Below are positions 8,418-18,949 of a stretch of DNA of 64,000 bases, one piece after another. Position numbers and translations under genes: made by a program. The stretch spans positions 179,446 to 243,445 of the forward strand of contig JAHCID010000008.1 in NCBI GenBank assembly GCA_026129405.1, written 5' to 3'. Positions within the stretch are counted from its first letter, which is position 1, and every line of letters starts with the position of its first letter. The notes beneath the pieces were generated by a model. That model was not told where the DNA came from and searched no databases. It saw only the letters and a program-made list of their open reading frames with translations. The DNA comes from a bacterium (GTDB lineage Bacteria > Desulfobacterota > Binatia > DP-6).

Positions 8418-9568
8418 GCCGACGCCCCCGCCGCGGCGGCTGCCGCCTGGTTCGTGATCGCGCCGGCGTGCGTGATGCAGGCGCCCCGGAGGACCTCGTC
8501 CTCGAAGTCGAGCGCGAGCGCCCCGTCCTTCACCAGCTCGCGCAGCAGCTCGGTGACGTTGCGGGCATAGAGCTGGCTCGCATGGACGGGCATCGTCGCG
8601 GGCAGATTCGTCGGCCCGTGGATGGTGACGCCGTGGACGACGACCGTCTCGTCGGCCTCGGTGAGCTCGCAGTTGCCGCCGGCCTCGGCGGCGAGGTCGA
8701 CGATGACCGAGCCGGGGCGCATCGCGGCGACGCTCGCGGCGGGCACGAGCCGCGGGGCGGCGCGGCCGGGCACCAGCGCGGTCGTCACCACGACGTCGAA
8801 GTCGGCGATCTTCGCGGCCAGCTGCTGCTGCTGGCGCTGCGCGGCGTCGGCCGACAGCGCCGTCGCGTAGCCGCCCTTGTCCTCGGCGTCGGCGACGCCG
8901 ATGTCGAAGGCCAGGAACTTCGCCCCGAGGCTCTCGACCTGCTCGGCCGCCGCCGCGCGCACGTCGTAGCCCCAGACCTGGGCGCCGAGCCGGCGCGCCG
9001 TCGCGATCGCCTGCAGCCCCGCGACGCCGGCGCCGAGCACCAGCACGCGCGCCGCGAAGACGGTGCCCGCCGCCGTCATCAGCATGGGGAAGAACTTCGG
9101 CAGCGAGGCGGCGGCGATCAGCACGGCCTTGTAGCCGGCGAGGTTCGCCTGCGACGACAGCGCGTCCATCTTCTGCGCGCGGCTGATGCGCGGGATCGCC
9201 TCCATGCCGAAGCTCGTGATGCGGCGGGCGGCGAGCGTGCGGATCAGCTCGGGGCTGGTCAGCGCCTGGAGGAAGGCGATCAGCACGCAGCCCTCGGGCA
9301 GCTGCTCCGCTTCGGCCGCGGTCGGCTTCTGGACCTTCACCACCACCGTGGCGCCGGCCAGCGTCGCGGCGGCGTCGGGGGCGATGGTGGCGCCGGCCTT
9401 CTCGTACGCCGCGTCGGCATGGGCGGCGCCGTCGCCGGCGCCGCGCTCCACCACGACGGCGAGCCCGAGCTTCACGAGAGCGGCGACGGCGTCCGGCGTC
9501 AACGCGACGCGGCGTTCGCCCGCGGCGGTCTCGCGAGGGACCGCGATGGTGAGGGAGCCTCGTTGCAT
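8414..9568 (-). CDS. pntA: NAD(P) transhydrogenase NAD(H)-binding subunit (PntAA type)
   Basis: A 384-residue soluble domain I that binds NAD(H); the length matches Rhodospirillum-type PntAA rather than the 510-residue E. coli PntA. Motifs: PRETAAGERRVALTPDAV at the N-terminus, ITSFGMEAIPRISRAQKMDALSS, the NAD fold VLVLGAGVAGLQAIATA, and the C-terminal HGPTNLPATMPVHASQLYARN. The membrane part of the alpha subunit is absent because it is fused to PntB downstream. I chose the ATG at 9566-9568; further upstream, in-frame codons give a Pro/Arg-rich stretch unlike the family. Translation is coupled to the fused pntB by a 4-base overlap. Confidence 0.95.
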   Translation of the reverse strand: MQRGSLTIAVPRETAAGERRVALTPDAVAALVKLGLAVVVERGAGDGAAHADAAYEKAGATIAPDAAATLAGATVVVKVQKPTAAEAEQLPEGCVLIAFLQALTSPELIRTLAARRITSFGMEAIPRISRAQKMDALSSQANLAGYKAVLIAAASLPKFFPMLMTAAGTVFAARVLVLGAGVAGLQAIATARRLGAQVWGYDVRAAAAEQVESLGAKFLAFDIGVADAEDKGGYATALSADAAQRQQQQLAAKIADFDVVVTTALVPGRAAPRLVPAASVAAMRPGSVIVDLAAEAGGNCELTEADETVVVHGVTIHGPTNLPATMPVHASQLYARNVTELLRELVKDGALALDFEDEVLRGACITHAGAITNQAAAAAAGASA

Positions 9569-9685
9569 GGCTGGCGCGCATACCAGGAGCAGGCCCGTCC
9601 ACGGAAGGAGGTCGACGGGTCTGTGCCCTGTGCGAGGGTGGCCCGCTCGGGGAGGGTCGGGCGCCACGGCGCGCGCGTCGGCGGA

Positions 9686-10752
<1,067 letters not shown>

Positions 10753-10753
<1 letters not shown>

Positions 10754-12319
10754 CAGTCGAAGAAGTCCTCGGCGGCGAGGACGGGGAGCGCGGCCTGTAC
10801 GACGGGGTCGGCGGCGAAGCGCGCGCGCACGCAGCCGCCGCAGAGGTGGTTCGCGAGGGCGATGAACGTCATCGCCTGGTCGAGCACGAGCCAGCTCCTC
10901 GCGACCGCGCCCGTCGCGGGATCGACGGCGTCGTAGAAGCCGAAGTCGCCGTAGGCGTCCCAGGTGGTGGCGATCGTGCGCAGCGCGGCGAGGGCGGCGG
11001 CGGGCTCGACGGCCGTGGCGAGGGCGAGCGCGTGCGGCGTCACGACGCCTCCCTGGTAGCCGATCATGCCCAGCGCGCGCACGCCGTACTCGCCATAGCC
11101 CGCGCCGTCGGGGCGCAGGCTCGGCGAGGCGCCCCACACGCGGGCGTCGGGCGGCCCGAGGAGGCTGCGGCGCTGCACGGCGACGTGCGCGCGCGCGTTG
11201 GCGCCGAGGCTCTTCGGCGCCAGCGCGGGCTCGTCCAGGACCAGCGTCGGCATGAGCGCCTCGAACATGCTGCCGCCCCACGACGGCACGTAGGCGCCGC
11301 CGCCGTCCTCGTAGTGGCCGCCGAAGAACGTGGTGCCGCGTACCGTCTTCTCGCGCCGGTCGTGCGGCGCCTGCGTCTGCCACGTGCAGGCCGCGGGGTA
11401 GGTGCGCGTCATGCGGAACCAGTGCGACTCGGGGGCGTCGCCCTTGCCGATCGCGAGCACGCTGCCGAGCCGCGACTCGGCGTACAGCACGCCGTAATGG
11501 TAGCGCGACGGGCCCGGCGGGCTCACCCACCAGCCGTGGTACATGAGGCCGGTGGCGGGATCGTAGAAGCGTCGCCAGTCTCCCTGCGCGATCAGCGCCG
11601 AGGCGCGCGCGGCGAGATCGGGAAAGGCCTGGCGCACGAGGATCAGGCCGGTCGTGAGCCAGGCGGTGTCGACGAACGACAGGAGGTTGCTCGTGCGCTC
11701 GAGCGTCGTGGTGTCGTAGTAGTTGTAGAAGAGCCCGGCATGGGTCTCGAGCCGCTCGAGCGTCGAGAGCAGCGTGCGCAGCCGCGCCCGCGCGCCGTCC
11801 GGCGTCACGAGCCCGAGATCGGTCGCGCCGACGAGGGCGACCATCCACAGCCCCACCGTGGTGACGTTGGTGTAGTCGCCGACCGGCGGCACGCCGGCGT
11901 CCGCCGGCGCGAGATGGACGTGGTCGATCGGCAGGCCGTGCGCGCGATCGACGAGCGCCGCGAGGCCGCGCCAGGTGTCCTCGGCGACGCGGCGCGCGAA
12001 GGCCGGCGTCGTCCGCGGGCAGCGTGCGGCGGCATACAGCGGCCGCGCGCTGGCCAGCCCGCAGGCGCGCGCGCACCAGTGGCCGCGCCGCCAGCTCGCC
12101 GCCGACCGACGCCTCCCAGGCCTTCTTGCGCTCCGGCACGACGACGACCGTGGCCGCCGGCTCGGCGATGCCGCCGACGACGTTCTCGCCGATGGCGCAG
12201 CCGTCCGCGGTACGGCCGCTCGACACGGGCCGGCAGGCCGCGAGCGCGGCCACGACGACGAGGGTCGCGGCGGCCGCGGCACCGAGCGGCGTGCGACGCG
12301 GCATGCGCGGCGCCGTCAC
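10753..12319 (-). pseudogene. Glycoamylase-like (COG5368/DUF3131-type) lipoprotein, frameshifted
   Basis: The first ~105 codons (from a GTG at 12319 overlapping the previous stop, or an ATG at 12304) encode a lipoprotein signal ending AALAAC and a lead-in ending LPADDA. The rest, in another frame, encodes the helical enzyme domain: VAEDTWRGLAALVDR, THAGLFYNYYDTTT, GHYEDGGGAYVPSWGGSMFE, ALGMIGYQGGVVTPHALALA, DQAMTFIALANHLCGG. Inserting one extra C/G near 12003-12006 (GACGCCGGCC versus expected GACGCCGCC) explains the break, so this is either a one-base sequence error or a young pseudogene. The family includes endo-beta-1,2-glucanases and domains of cyclic glucan synthases; substrate unknown. 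It sits in an operon with the ATPase and amidohydrolase. Confidence 0.8.
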
Positions 12320-13551
12320 CCGTCCTGCCGCACGAGGACGTCGCCGCCGCGCATGACGAGCGCGATGCGCTCGCCCTGGCCGCCGAGGACGCCGAGGTCG
12401 CGCAGCGGGTCGCCGTCGACGACGAGGAGGTCGGCGAGCGCTCCCGGCTTCACGACGCCGAGCGTGCCGGGCCGCTGCAGGAGCGCGGCGTTCACCACGG
12501 TCGCCGAGCGGAGGACGTCGATCGGCGCCATCACCTGGGCGCGGATGGCGAGCTCGTCCGATTGGAAGGCGTGCGTCTCGCCGAGGAGATCGGTGCCGAA
12601 GCCGATCGGCACGCCGGCGCGCGCCGCGATCTCGAGCGAGCCGAGCCCGTGCTCGGCGACGTCGCGCACCTTCGCGAGCCCGGTGGCCGGGAAGCCGAGC
12701 GCCGCGCCCAGCTCGACGATCTTCCGATAGGTGACGAGGGTCGGCACGAGGAACGCCTCGTGCTCGGCCATGAGGCGCGCGGTCGCCGCGTCGAGCAGGT
12801 TGCCGTGCTCGATCGAGCGCACGCCGGCGCGCACGGCGCGCGCGATCGCCTCGGGCGTGTAGGCATGGGCGCAGACGTACGTTCGCCAGCTCCGCGCCTC
12901 GGCCACCGCCGCGGCCATCTCCTCGGGCGAGAACTGGAGCACCCAGATCGGGTCGTGGGGCGACGCGACGCCGCCCGAGGCCATGAGCTTCAGCTGCCGT
13001 GCGCCGCGGCGCAGCTCCTCGCGCGCCGCGCGGCGGACGGCGTCGGCGCCGTCGACGACGTGCGCGAAGGCGCTCGAATGGATCGCGCAGGCGCAGAGGT
13101 GCGGATGGTCGTCGAGCGGGCGGAAGTCGCCGTGGCCGCCGGTCTGGCTGAGGACGCGGCCGGAGTGGAAGACGCGCGGCCCGCGGATCAGCCCGTTCTC
13201 GATCGCGCGCACGAGGCCGTGGTCGGCGCCGCCGGTGTCGCGCACGGTCGTGAAGCCGCGCCGGAGCATGCTCTCCAGGATGACGCGCGCTTCCTGTGCG
13301 ACGAGCATGAGCGGCCGGCGCGCCATGGCGCCGATGTCCATCGTCGTGAGGGTGACGTGGACGTGCGCGTCGATCAGGCCGGGCATGAGCGTGCGGCCGC
13401 GCACGTCGATGCGCCGCGCGCCGGACGCCGTGATCGGCACGTCGGAGACCTCGCGGATGCGCTCGCCCTCGACGAGGACGGCCGTGCCGGGCCGCAGGAC
13501 GCCGGCCTCGACGTCGAGCAGCGTCGCGTTCTCGAACAGCGTCGTGCCCAT
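12316..13551 (-). CDS. Metal-dependent amidohydrolase (imidazolonepropionase/prolidase-like)
   Basis: A 411-residue protein with the amidohydrolase composite fold: N-terminal beta-sandwich strands, metal ligands DAHVHVTL after MPGLID, a Lys-containing strand (QLKLMASGGVASPHD), His ligands in YVCAHAYTPEAI and RSIEHGNLLD, the final Asp in IGFGTDLLGE, and C-terminal GVVKPGALADLLVVDGDPL. This arrangement matches the Xaa-Pro dipeptidase / imidazolonepropionase-like subgroup that hydrolyses cyclic amides or acylated dipeptides. The substrate is not identifiable. Its stop overlaps the GTG start of the glycoamylase-like gene. Confidence 0.88.
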   Translation of the reverse strand: MGTTLFENATLLDVEAGVLRPGTAVLVEGERIREVSDVPITASGARRIDVRGRTLMPGLIDAHVHVTLTTMDIGAMARRPLMLVAQEARVILESMLRRGFTTVRDTGGADHGLVRAIENGLIRGPRVFHSGRVLSQTGGHGDFRPLDDHPHLCACAIHSSAFAHVVDGADAVRRAAREELRRGARQLKLMASGGVASPHDPIWVLQFSPEEMAAAVAEARSWRTYVCAHAYTPEAIARAVRAGVRSIEHGNLLDAATARLMAEHEAFLVPTLVTYRKIVELGAALGFPATGLAKVRDVAEHGLGSLEIAARAGVPIGFGTDLLGETHAFQSDELAIRAQVMAPIDVLRSATVVNAALLQRPGTLGVVKPGALADLLVVDGDPLRDLGVLGGQGERIALVMRGGDVLVRQDG

Positions 13552-13571
13552 GCGAGGCTCCCGATAGCGCG

Positions 13572-14951
13572 CTAGCGGCTGCAGCGCGAGCACACCGGCT
13601 CGAGCGCGAGGGCCCAGCGCGTGGCGCCGGTGCCGTCGATGATCTCGGCCGCGAGGCGGCCGCCCGCGTCGACGTCGAGGATGCCGAAGTTGAACCAGCG
13701 CATCGCCTCGTCGAACGAGCGCACGGCGTCGGGCGACGCCGGGCCGAGGAAGAAGAGGCGCTCGGGACGGGTCGTCTCGTCGAGCGCGTCGCGCGGGAAG
13801 ATGCCGGCGGTGATCGGTCCGCTCGCCAGCTCGAGGACCGTGAAGGAGACGTCGTCGGCGAACGGGCGGTGGCGCAGGACCGTCGCGAAGTGGATGTCGG
13901 TGGTGATCCAGACGAGGTTGCGCACGCGGGCGTCCTTCCAGCCGCCGAGCAGGCTCAGCAGCTCGGGCTGGAACGCGCCGCCGGCCCAGCCGTCGCGTGC
14001 GCCGTCGCGCCCGGTCGGGACGGCGATGGGGACGCTCGAGACGACCACCTTCCAGGTGGCGTCGCTGGCGGCGACGGCGCGCGCGAGCCAGGCCCGCTGC
14101 GCGGCGCCGAGCATGGAAGCGGGCGGCGGCGTCGTGTTGGGGGCGCGCTGCGAGCGCAGGTCGAGGACGAACAGCTCGAGGTGGCGGCCCCAGCGTGCGC
14201 TGCGCCACGGCGTGTCCGCGGGCTGCGGGTTCCAGTCCGCGGCGGCGCGCGTGGCGTCGGCGAGGAGCGGGTGCCCGGCGTCCGCGTCGTCGGCGATGTC
14301 GTGGTCGTCCTGCACGGCGATCCAGGCGGCGGCGCCGCGCAGGCGCTGGAGGTGGGGGTCGTCCAGGTTGTAGCGCCAGTGCGCGCGGAAGCCGTCCAGG
14401 TCGGTCGCCGGCGGCGGACCCGGGCGCTGCGCGTTGCCGTAGCGGCCGCGCGCCAGGCAGGCGTCGTCGGCGTAGATCATGTCGCCGAGGCCGACGACGA
14501 CGTCGGGACGCTCGGCCGCCACCGCCTCCAGCGCCGGATAGCCGCGCGCGCGGTCGGCGCAGACGTTCTGCCCGCCGAGGTCGCCGAGCCAGGCGAGGCG
14601 GACCCGCTGCGACGCGGTGGCCTCCGGCGCGGTCGTGAACGGGCGCACGACGACGCGGCCGGAACGCCCCCGGGCATCTTCGCAGTGGACGCGCAGCAGG
14701 TGGGGCGTCGCCGCCGTCAGGCCCGTGAGCGTGACGGTCGCGGCCTGATCGCCGCTCGCGTCGACCGCCGCCGTCACCGGGGGCGCGCCGTCGCGCGCGA
14801 CGACGAGCCGTCCCGGCGTCGCGCACCGCGCCCAGACCCGCGCGCCGGTCGCGCCTACCTCGCCGACGGTGACGCCGTGCGTGATCGCCGGTCCCGCCGC
14901 TCGCGCAACGGAGGCGGCGAGGACGGCGGCGAGGGCGGCGGCGCGACGCAT
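13572..14951 (-). CDS. phoD: PhoD-family alkaline phosphatase / phosphodiesterase, secreted
   Basis: A 459-residue protein. The signal peptide MRRAAALAAVLAASVARA is followed by a fibronectin-like N-terminal domain (ITHGVTVGEVGATGARVWAR) typical of PhoD, then the metallophosphatase core: LAWLGDLGG, VVGLGDMIYADD, VQDDHDIADDADAG and ITTDIHFATVLRH. These Asp/His blocks bind the Fe/Ca cluster of PhoD enzymes that release phosphate from phosphomonoesters and diesters outside the cell. I set the start at the ATG directly before the signal peptide. The gene lies 20 bases upstream of the amidohydrolase gene on the same strand. Confidence 0.88.
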   Translation of the reverse strand: MRRAAALAAVLAASVARAAGPAITHGVTVGEVGATGARVWARCATPGRLVVARDGAPPVTAAVDASGDQAATVTLTGLTAATPHLLRVHCEDARGRSGRVVVRPFTTAPEATASQRVRLAWLGDLGGQNVCADRARGYPALEAVAAERPDVVVGLGDMIYADDACLARGRYGNAQRPGPPPATDLDGFRAHWRYNLDDPHLQRLRGAAAWIAVQDDHDIADDADAGHPLLADATRAAADWNPQPADTPWRSARWGRHLELFVLDLRSQRAPNTTPPPASMLGAAQRAWLARAVAASDATWKVVVSSVPIAVPTGRDGARDGWAGGAFQPELLSLLGGWKDARVRNLVWITTDIHFATVLRHRPFADDVSFTVLELASGPITAGIFPRDALDETTRPERLFFLGPASPDAVRSFDEAMRWFNFGILDVDAGGRLAAEIIDGTGATRWALALEPVCSRCSR

Positions 14952-15035
14952 GCCTCCGCTGTATCGCTGGACCGGCCCGCGGCTCAACCGGCGCGCCGTC
15001 GAAGCGTCCCGGTGTGCGTGCTAGGTCGGACGCCG

Positions 15036-15815
15036 ATGGGCGTGCGGCTCCACGTCGATGCGGACGGCGCGGGGACGCCGATCGTTCTCGCGCACGGGTT
15101 CGGCGGCAGCGCGCGCAACTGGAACCCGCAGGTACGCGCCTTCCGCGCCGTCGCATACGTGGCCCGCTACGACGCACGCGGTCATGCGCGCAGCGAAGCC
15201 CCCGACGACGCGGCGGCGTACACGCCCGAGACCTTCGTCGACGATCTGCGCGCCGTGGTCGACGGCGCCGGCGTCGATCGCGCCGTCGTCGGCGGGCTCT
15301 CGATGGGCGCGGCGACGGCCCTGCGCTTCGCGCTCGCGTATCCGGCGCGGGTGCGGGCGCTCGTCCTGGCGTCGTATCCGTCGGGCCCCACGTGGCCGAC
15401 GGGCTTCACGGCGATCGCCGAGCGCTTCGCCGATGCGATCGAGCGCGACGGCCTCGAGGCGGCGGGTGCGCATTTCGTCTGGGGGCCCGACTCGGGGCTC
15501 GACGAGCGCGGCGCGCGCCTCGTGCGGCTGGGCTTTCTCGAACACCCGCCGCACGGTCTCGTACACACGCTGCGCGGCGTGATCGCGCGGCAGCCGTCGG
15601 TCGAGACGATCGCCGCCCTTTCGTCGGTGTCGGCTCCGACTTTGGTCGTAGCCGGGAAAGGCGACGCTGCCTCCCTGGCACCTTCGCATGCACTCGCCTC
15701 GCGGATACCGCGCGCGCGACTCGTCGTGGTTCCCGACGCTGGCCACGTCGTGAACCTCGCCAACCCGGCCGCGTTCGACGCCGCCATGGCGGCGTTACTC
15801 CGTGAGGTGCCGTGA
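15036..15815 (+). CDS. Alpha/beta-fold hydrolase
   Basis: A 259-residue protein: oxyanion region LAHGFGGSARNW, nucleophile elbow GGLSMGAATALRFA (Ser), acid LVVAGKGDA and catalytic His in VVPDAGHVVNLANPAAF. It lacks a signal peptide and a long lid, so it resembles small-ester or lactone hydrolases of the 3-oxoadipate enol-lactonase type; exact substrate unknown. The gene is divergent from phoD (85 bases apart), and its stop is followed by a ~150-base gap before the HTH gene. Confidence 0.85.
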   Translation: MGVRLHVDADGAGTPIVLAHGFGGSARNWNPQVRAFRAVAYVARYDARGHARSEAPDDAAAYTPETFVDDLRAVVDGAGVDRAVVGGLSMGAATALRFALAYPARVRALVLASYPSGPTWPTGFTAIAERFADAIERDGLEAAGAHFVWGPDSGLDERGARLVRLGFLEHPPHGLVHTLRGVIARQPSVETIAALSSVSAPTLVVAGKGDAASLAPSHALASRIPRARLVVVPDAGHVVNLANPAAFDAAMAALLREVP

Positions 15816-15968
15816 GAACCCGAAGGCCGCGCGGTTGGAGGAACGGGAACCGCGGTTCCTTCCATGCACCGCTCGGATCCAGACGGAGCGCGGACATTCG
15901 CGTCCGCGTCGCGGGGCACAGCAGTTGCATACTACGTATCGACAGTGCAGGTCCCCAGGCTTCCATTG

Positions 15969-16457
15969 ATGGACCCGAACGCGAAGCGACCCGATTGGGC
16001 AGGCTGGATCCGGCAGGCAGGGACGCAGGTCCGGCGCGCACGTGAGTTCCTCGGGTTGTCGCAGGAGCAGATCGCTCGGCTGGCCGGCGTGAGCCAGGGT
16101 GCGGTGAGCCGCGTCGAGGCAGGACGCGGCATGGCCACGCCGGTGCTCACCTTCCTGAAGCTCCAGCTGGTGATCACGCGAGCGCTGCGACAGATCGATC
16201 CCGAGCTGCTCACCGACGACGTGCGCGCCATCCTCGATGCGGCGACGCTCGTGTCGCCACCCGTCGAGGAGATGGGCTCACGCCTGTTCCCGCTGCTGCG
16301 TGATCCGGGAGTGGAGCGCATCATCCGCGTCTACCAGAGTCTCCCGGAGCGCGAGCGACAGGGCTTCCTGTCGGTGCTCGATGCCGCCGCCAACTCGTTC
16401 TCGCAGGGCATCGGCGGCGGACACGGCTCGCAGAGCGTGCCCGGCTCGCAGCGCTGA
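15969..16457 (+). CDS. XRE-type HTH regulator with conserved C-terminal domain (copy 1)
   Basis: A 162-residue protein with an N-terminal helix-turn-helix (SQEQIARLAGVSQGAVSRVEAG, ~37-58) and a C-terminal all-helical domain (LLRDPGVERIIRVYQSLPERERQGFLSVLD). The protein at 19448-19939 shares both halves (HTH IAGVSQGAISRLELGVGLATP, C-terminal DVYRRIEPGRREQFLAVVE), so the two are paralogues on opposite strands flanking the NIT fusion, methyltransferase and thioesterase genes. The C-terminal part may sense a ligand or mediate dimerisation; unrecognised. The start is the ATG giving an N-terminus aligned with its paralogue. It is convergent with the NIT-fusion gene. Confidence 0.85.
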   Translation: MDPNAKRPDWAGWIRQAGTQVRRAREFLGLSQEQIARLAGVSQGAVSRVEAGRGMATPVLTFLKLQLVITRALRQIDPELLTDDVRAILDAATLVSPPVEEMGSRLFPLLRDPGVERIIRVYQSLPERERQGFLSVLDAAANSFSQGIGGGHGSQSVPGSQR

Positions 16458-16478
16458 GCGGTCGGAGCTTCGTCGGGT

Positions 16479-17747
16479 TCAGGCGTGGCCCGCGGTGAGC
16501 GCGGCGCGCTGGCGTAGGGCTGCGAGCTGGACGTCCTCCAGCGCGCGCAGGCACGCCAGCTTGCCGGCCATGGCACGGTTCCACGTGTCGCGATCGACCG
16601 GGAACGTGCGCGGCGCGGGATGCTCGAGCACGAGCGACTCCACGCGCTCCGCCTCATCGAGCGGGAGATCCACGCTCGCCGCCGCGCTTTCGGCGAAGAG
16701 CGTGAGGAAAGCGCGCTGCGCGGCGAGCAGCGCTGCCAGCACCGCATCTTGTCCCGGGGCGAGGGTGCCCGTCGCGGCGGCGCCGGCCAGCTCGGCGCGC
16801 TCCAGCGCGGTGCTCTCGCGGGCGCGCAGCAGCGCGAGGTATCCCTTCGCGATCCGGCCCCATTCGGCGTCGGGCGTCACCGACGCGAGCGACGCTGCGA
16901 CCGCGACCAGCTGCTCGTCGAGCCAGGTCGCGGCGTGGATCACGCGGCCGAGCGGGGCGCCGGCGTCGGCGAGACGCCGTACCACGTCGAGCTGCGCGAG
17001 CGCGCCGAGCGCACGCGCGGCCGGCGCGCGCACCGCGTCCGGCAGCTGCGTCTCCGTGCGGGCGAAGAAGTCACCCAGCGCGTCGACGGCGTTGGCGGTG
17101 GCTTCGCGCTGCACCGTCAGCTCGCGGTGCAGCGCGGGCGCGGGCGCGGCGAGCTCGAGGCAGGTGAGGCCGCGCTCCTGCTGGAGCTCATGGAGGAGCG
17201 TGCCGATGCGCGTCGCCAGCTCGGCGACGACCGCGAGCGCCGGCGCCTCGGCGTCGTCGGCCTCCGCCAGCGGCGGCGGCCGCGTGTCGATCCGCAGCAC
17301 GATCGGCGCGTGGAGCCGCGCCAGCAGGGACGCGATCGTGTCGCGGTCCTCGGGTGCGACCCATATCTCGACGTGCGCCGCGTGCGCCGCCTGCGCCAGG
17401 TCTTCGAGCGCATACGGGGTGAGCGCCATCCGCCCGACGATGGCGCCGTCGCCGCGCCGGTGCGTGATGCGCACCGAGGCGACGGGCTCCGGCCGCACGG
17501 CGATCGGGGCCGTCAGCGTCACGCAGGTGGCCACGACGTCGCCGCACGTGTGGAGCGCGTCGATCGCGGCTTCGGAGAAGCAGAGGCCGGTCGCCTGCTC
17601 GACGGCCTGCACCAGCTCGAGGACTGCGAGCTCGTCGAGCCCGAGGTCGTCGGCGAGCCGCAGGTCGTCGCCGAGATCGTCGACGTCGAGACCGAGAGCG
17701 CAGGCCATCGCCCGCACGACGCGCACACGAAGCGGTTCCACCACCAT
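16479..17747 (-). CDS. Degenerate acyl-carrier-protein domain fused to NIT (nitrate/nitrite-sensing) domain
   Basis: A 422-residue protein with no signal peptide or membrane helix. Residues ~1-80 have the four-helix ACP pattern (LGDDLRLADDLGLDELAVLEL), but the phosphopantetheine Ser expected at position 39 is Glu (DEL, not DSL), so it cannot carry an acyl chain. Residues ~172-350 match the NIT domain of nitrate/nitrite sensors such as NasR: LATRIGTLLHELQQERGLTCLE, an Arg/Lys-rich helix and ALLRARESTALERAELAGAAATG. Residues 85-160 are an unassigned alpha/beta segment. No output domain (ANTAR, kinase, GGDEF) follows. It lies 94 bases downstream of the O-methyltransferase on the same strand. A role as a cytosolic nitrate-responsive adaptor is inference. 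Confidence 0.7.
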   Translation of the reverse strand: MVVEPLRVRVVRAMACALGLDVDDLGDDLRLADDLGLDELAVLELVQAVEQATGLCFSEAAIDALHTCGDVVATCVTLTAPIAVRPEPVASVRITHRRGDGAIVGRMALTPYALEDLAQAAHAAHVEIWVAPEDRDTIASLLARLHAPIVLRIDTRPPPLAEADDAEAPALAVVAELATRIGTLLHELQQERGLTCLELAAPAPALHRELTVQREATANAVDALGDFFARTETQLPDAVRAPAARALGALAQLDVVRRLADAGAPLGRVIHAATWLDEQLVAVAASLASVTPDAEWGRIAKGYLALLRARESTALERAELAGAAATGTLAPGQDAVLAALLAAQRAFLTLFAESAAASVDLPLDEAERVESLVLEHPAPRTFPVDRDTWNRAMAGKLACLRALEDVQLAALRQRAALTAGHA

Positions 17748-17841
17748 GCAGTCACCCGTCCGCCGGCGGACGTTCCGGCGATAGCACCGCGACGCGACTG
17801 CGTGAATCCCCCTTTCGTCGGACTCCCTCTGGTCGCAGGCC

Positions 17842-18852
17842 TCAACGCACCGCGACCAGGCACCGCTGCGGCGTCGGCGCCAGCTCGTGCAGGGTGGCGC
17901 CCTGCGCGAACCCGGCGGCGCGGAACATGGCGTCGTACTCGGCGTGCGTCCACGCGTCGCCCGTGGGGGTCGTGGCGAGCATCGTGAGCGCGAACGCGCC
18001 CGCTTCGGGCGGCGTGACGCGGTCGGCGTCGGGCACGAACTCGACCGCGACCGCGCGTCCGCCGGGTGCGAGCGCCGCAAGCACCTTGCGCAGCAGCGCG
18101 GCGTTGGTCTCGGGGGCGAAGTGGTGGAGGAAGTTCGTCAGCAGCACCACGGCGTGACCGGTGCCGAAGTCGACGTCGAACGCGCTGCCGGGCAGGGTCG
18201 TGAAGCGGTCGGCGACGCCGGCCTGGCGGGCGTTCTCCTCGGCGACGGCGAGGACGCTGCGCCAGTCCTGCGCGACCACGCGCGCCTTCGCGTTCTCGCG
18301 CGCCAGCGTGATGCCATAGAGCCCGTGACCGGCGGCGACGTCGAGGATGGTGCCCTCGATCGGCCCGAGGAGCGCCGGCAGCAGGCTCGCGGTGAAGCCG
18401 GCGCTCGGCGCCATCGCGCGCGCGAACTGCACCCACGTCGGATGCTCGGGGTCGAGCGAGCCCGCGCCGTCGAGGGCCGTGCCGCCGCGGCGGACGGCGT
18501 CGGTGAGGCGGTCGTAGGCCGTCGTCACCATCTCGCCGGTGAGGAACTCCACCATCGGCGCCAGGCAGGCCGGCGAGCGGGTGTCGAGGAACGCTGCGGC
18601 CGTGGGCGAGAGGCCGTAGCTCCCGTCCGTCTTGGTGAGGAAGCCGTCGACGACGAGCCGGTCGCACAGGATGCGGATGCCGCGCTCGGCGGCGCCGCAG
18701 CGCTCGGCGATCGCGAGCGGCGTCGCCGGACCTTCGCCGACGGCGGTGAACACGTCGAGCTGGATCGCGGCCCGGATCGCGGCGGTGCGCTGATAGGCGG
18801 TGATGGCCTCGAAGACGAGCATCGGGGAGGGCGGGGCAGCGGGTTCGCGCAT
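17842..18852 (-). CDS. SAM-dependent O-methyltransferase, plant-type dimerisation domain
   Basis: A 336-residue protein. The N-terminal winged-helix dimerisation domain (LVFEAITAYQRTAAIRAAI, LDVFTAVGEGPATPLAIAERC, GIRILCDRLVVDGFL) precedes a Rossmann methyltransferase with SAM motif ILDVAAGHGLYGITLA, post-I acidic region and LTNFLHHFAPETNAALLRKV. This is the acetylserotonin/hydroxyneurosporene O-methyltransferase layout. The usual catalytic His is represented by the LHHF pair. Substrate unknown. The next gene on the strand is the ACP-like/NIT fusion, which makes a secondary-metabolite or quinone context possible but unproven. Confidence 0.87.
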   Translation of the reverse strand: MREPAAPPSPMLVFEAITAYQRTAAIRAAIQLDVFTAVGEGPATPLAIAERCGAAERGIRILCDRLVVDGFLTKTDGSYGLSPTAAAFLDTRSPACLAPMVEFLTGEMVTTAYDRLTDAVRRGGTALDGAGSLDPEHPTWVQFARAMAPSAGFTASLLPALLGPIEGTILDVAAGHGLYGITLARENAKARVVAQDWRSVLAVAEENARQAGVADRFTTLPGSAFDVDFGTGHAVVLLTNFLHHFAPETNAALLRKVLAALAPGGRAVAVEFVPDADRVTPPEAGAFALTMLATTPTGDAWTHAEYDAMFRAAGFAQGATLHELAPTPQRCLVAVR

Positions 18853-18949
18853 GGCTTGCGCTTATACCCGGTCCCGCCGCGACCCAAGACATCCGCCGTG
18901 ACGCCCCGCCGTGCTGGTGCCGGCGCGCCGCAGCGGCTACGACGCGCCC

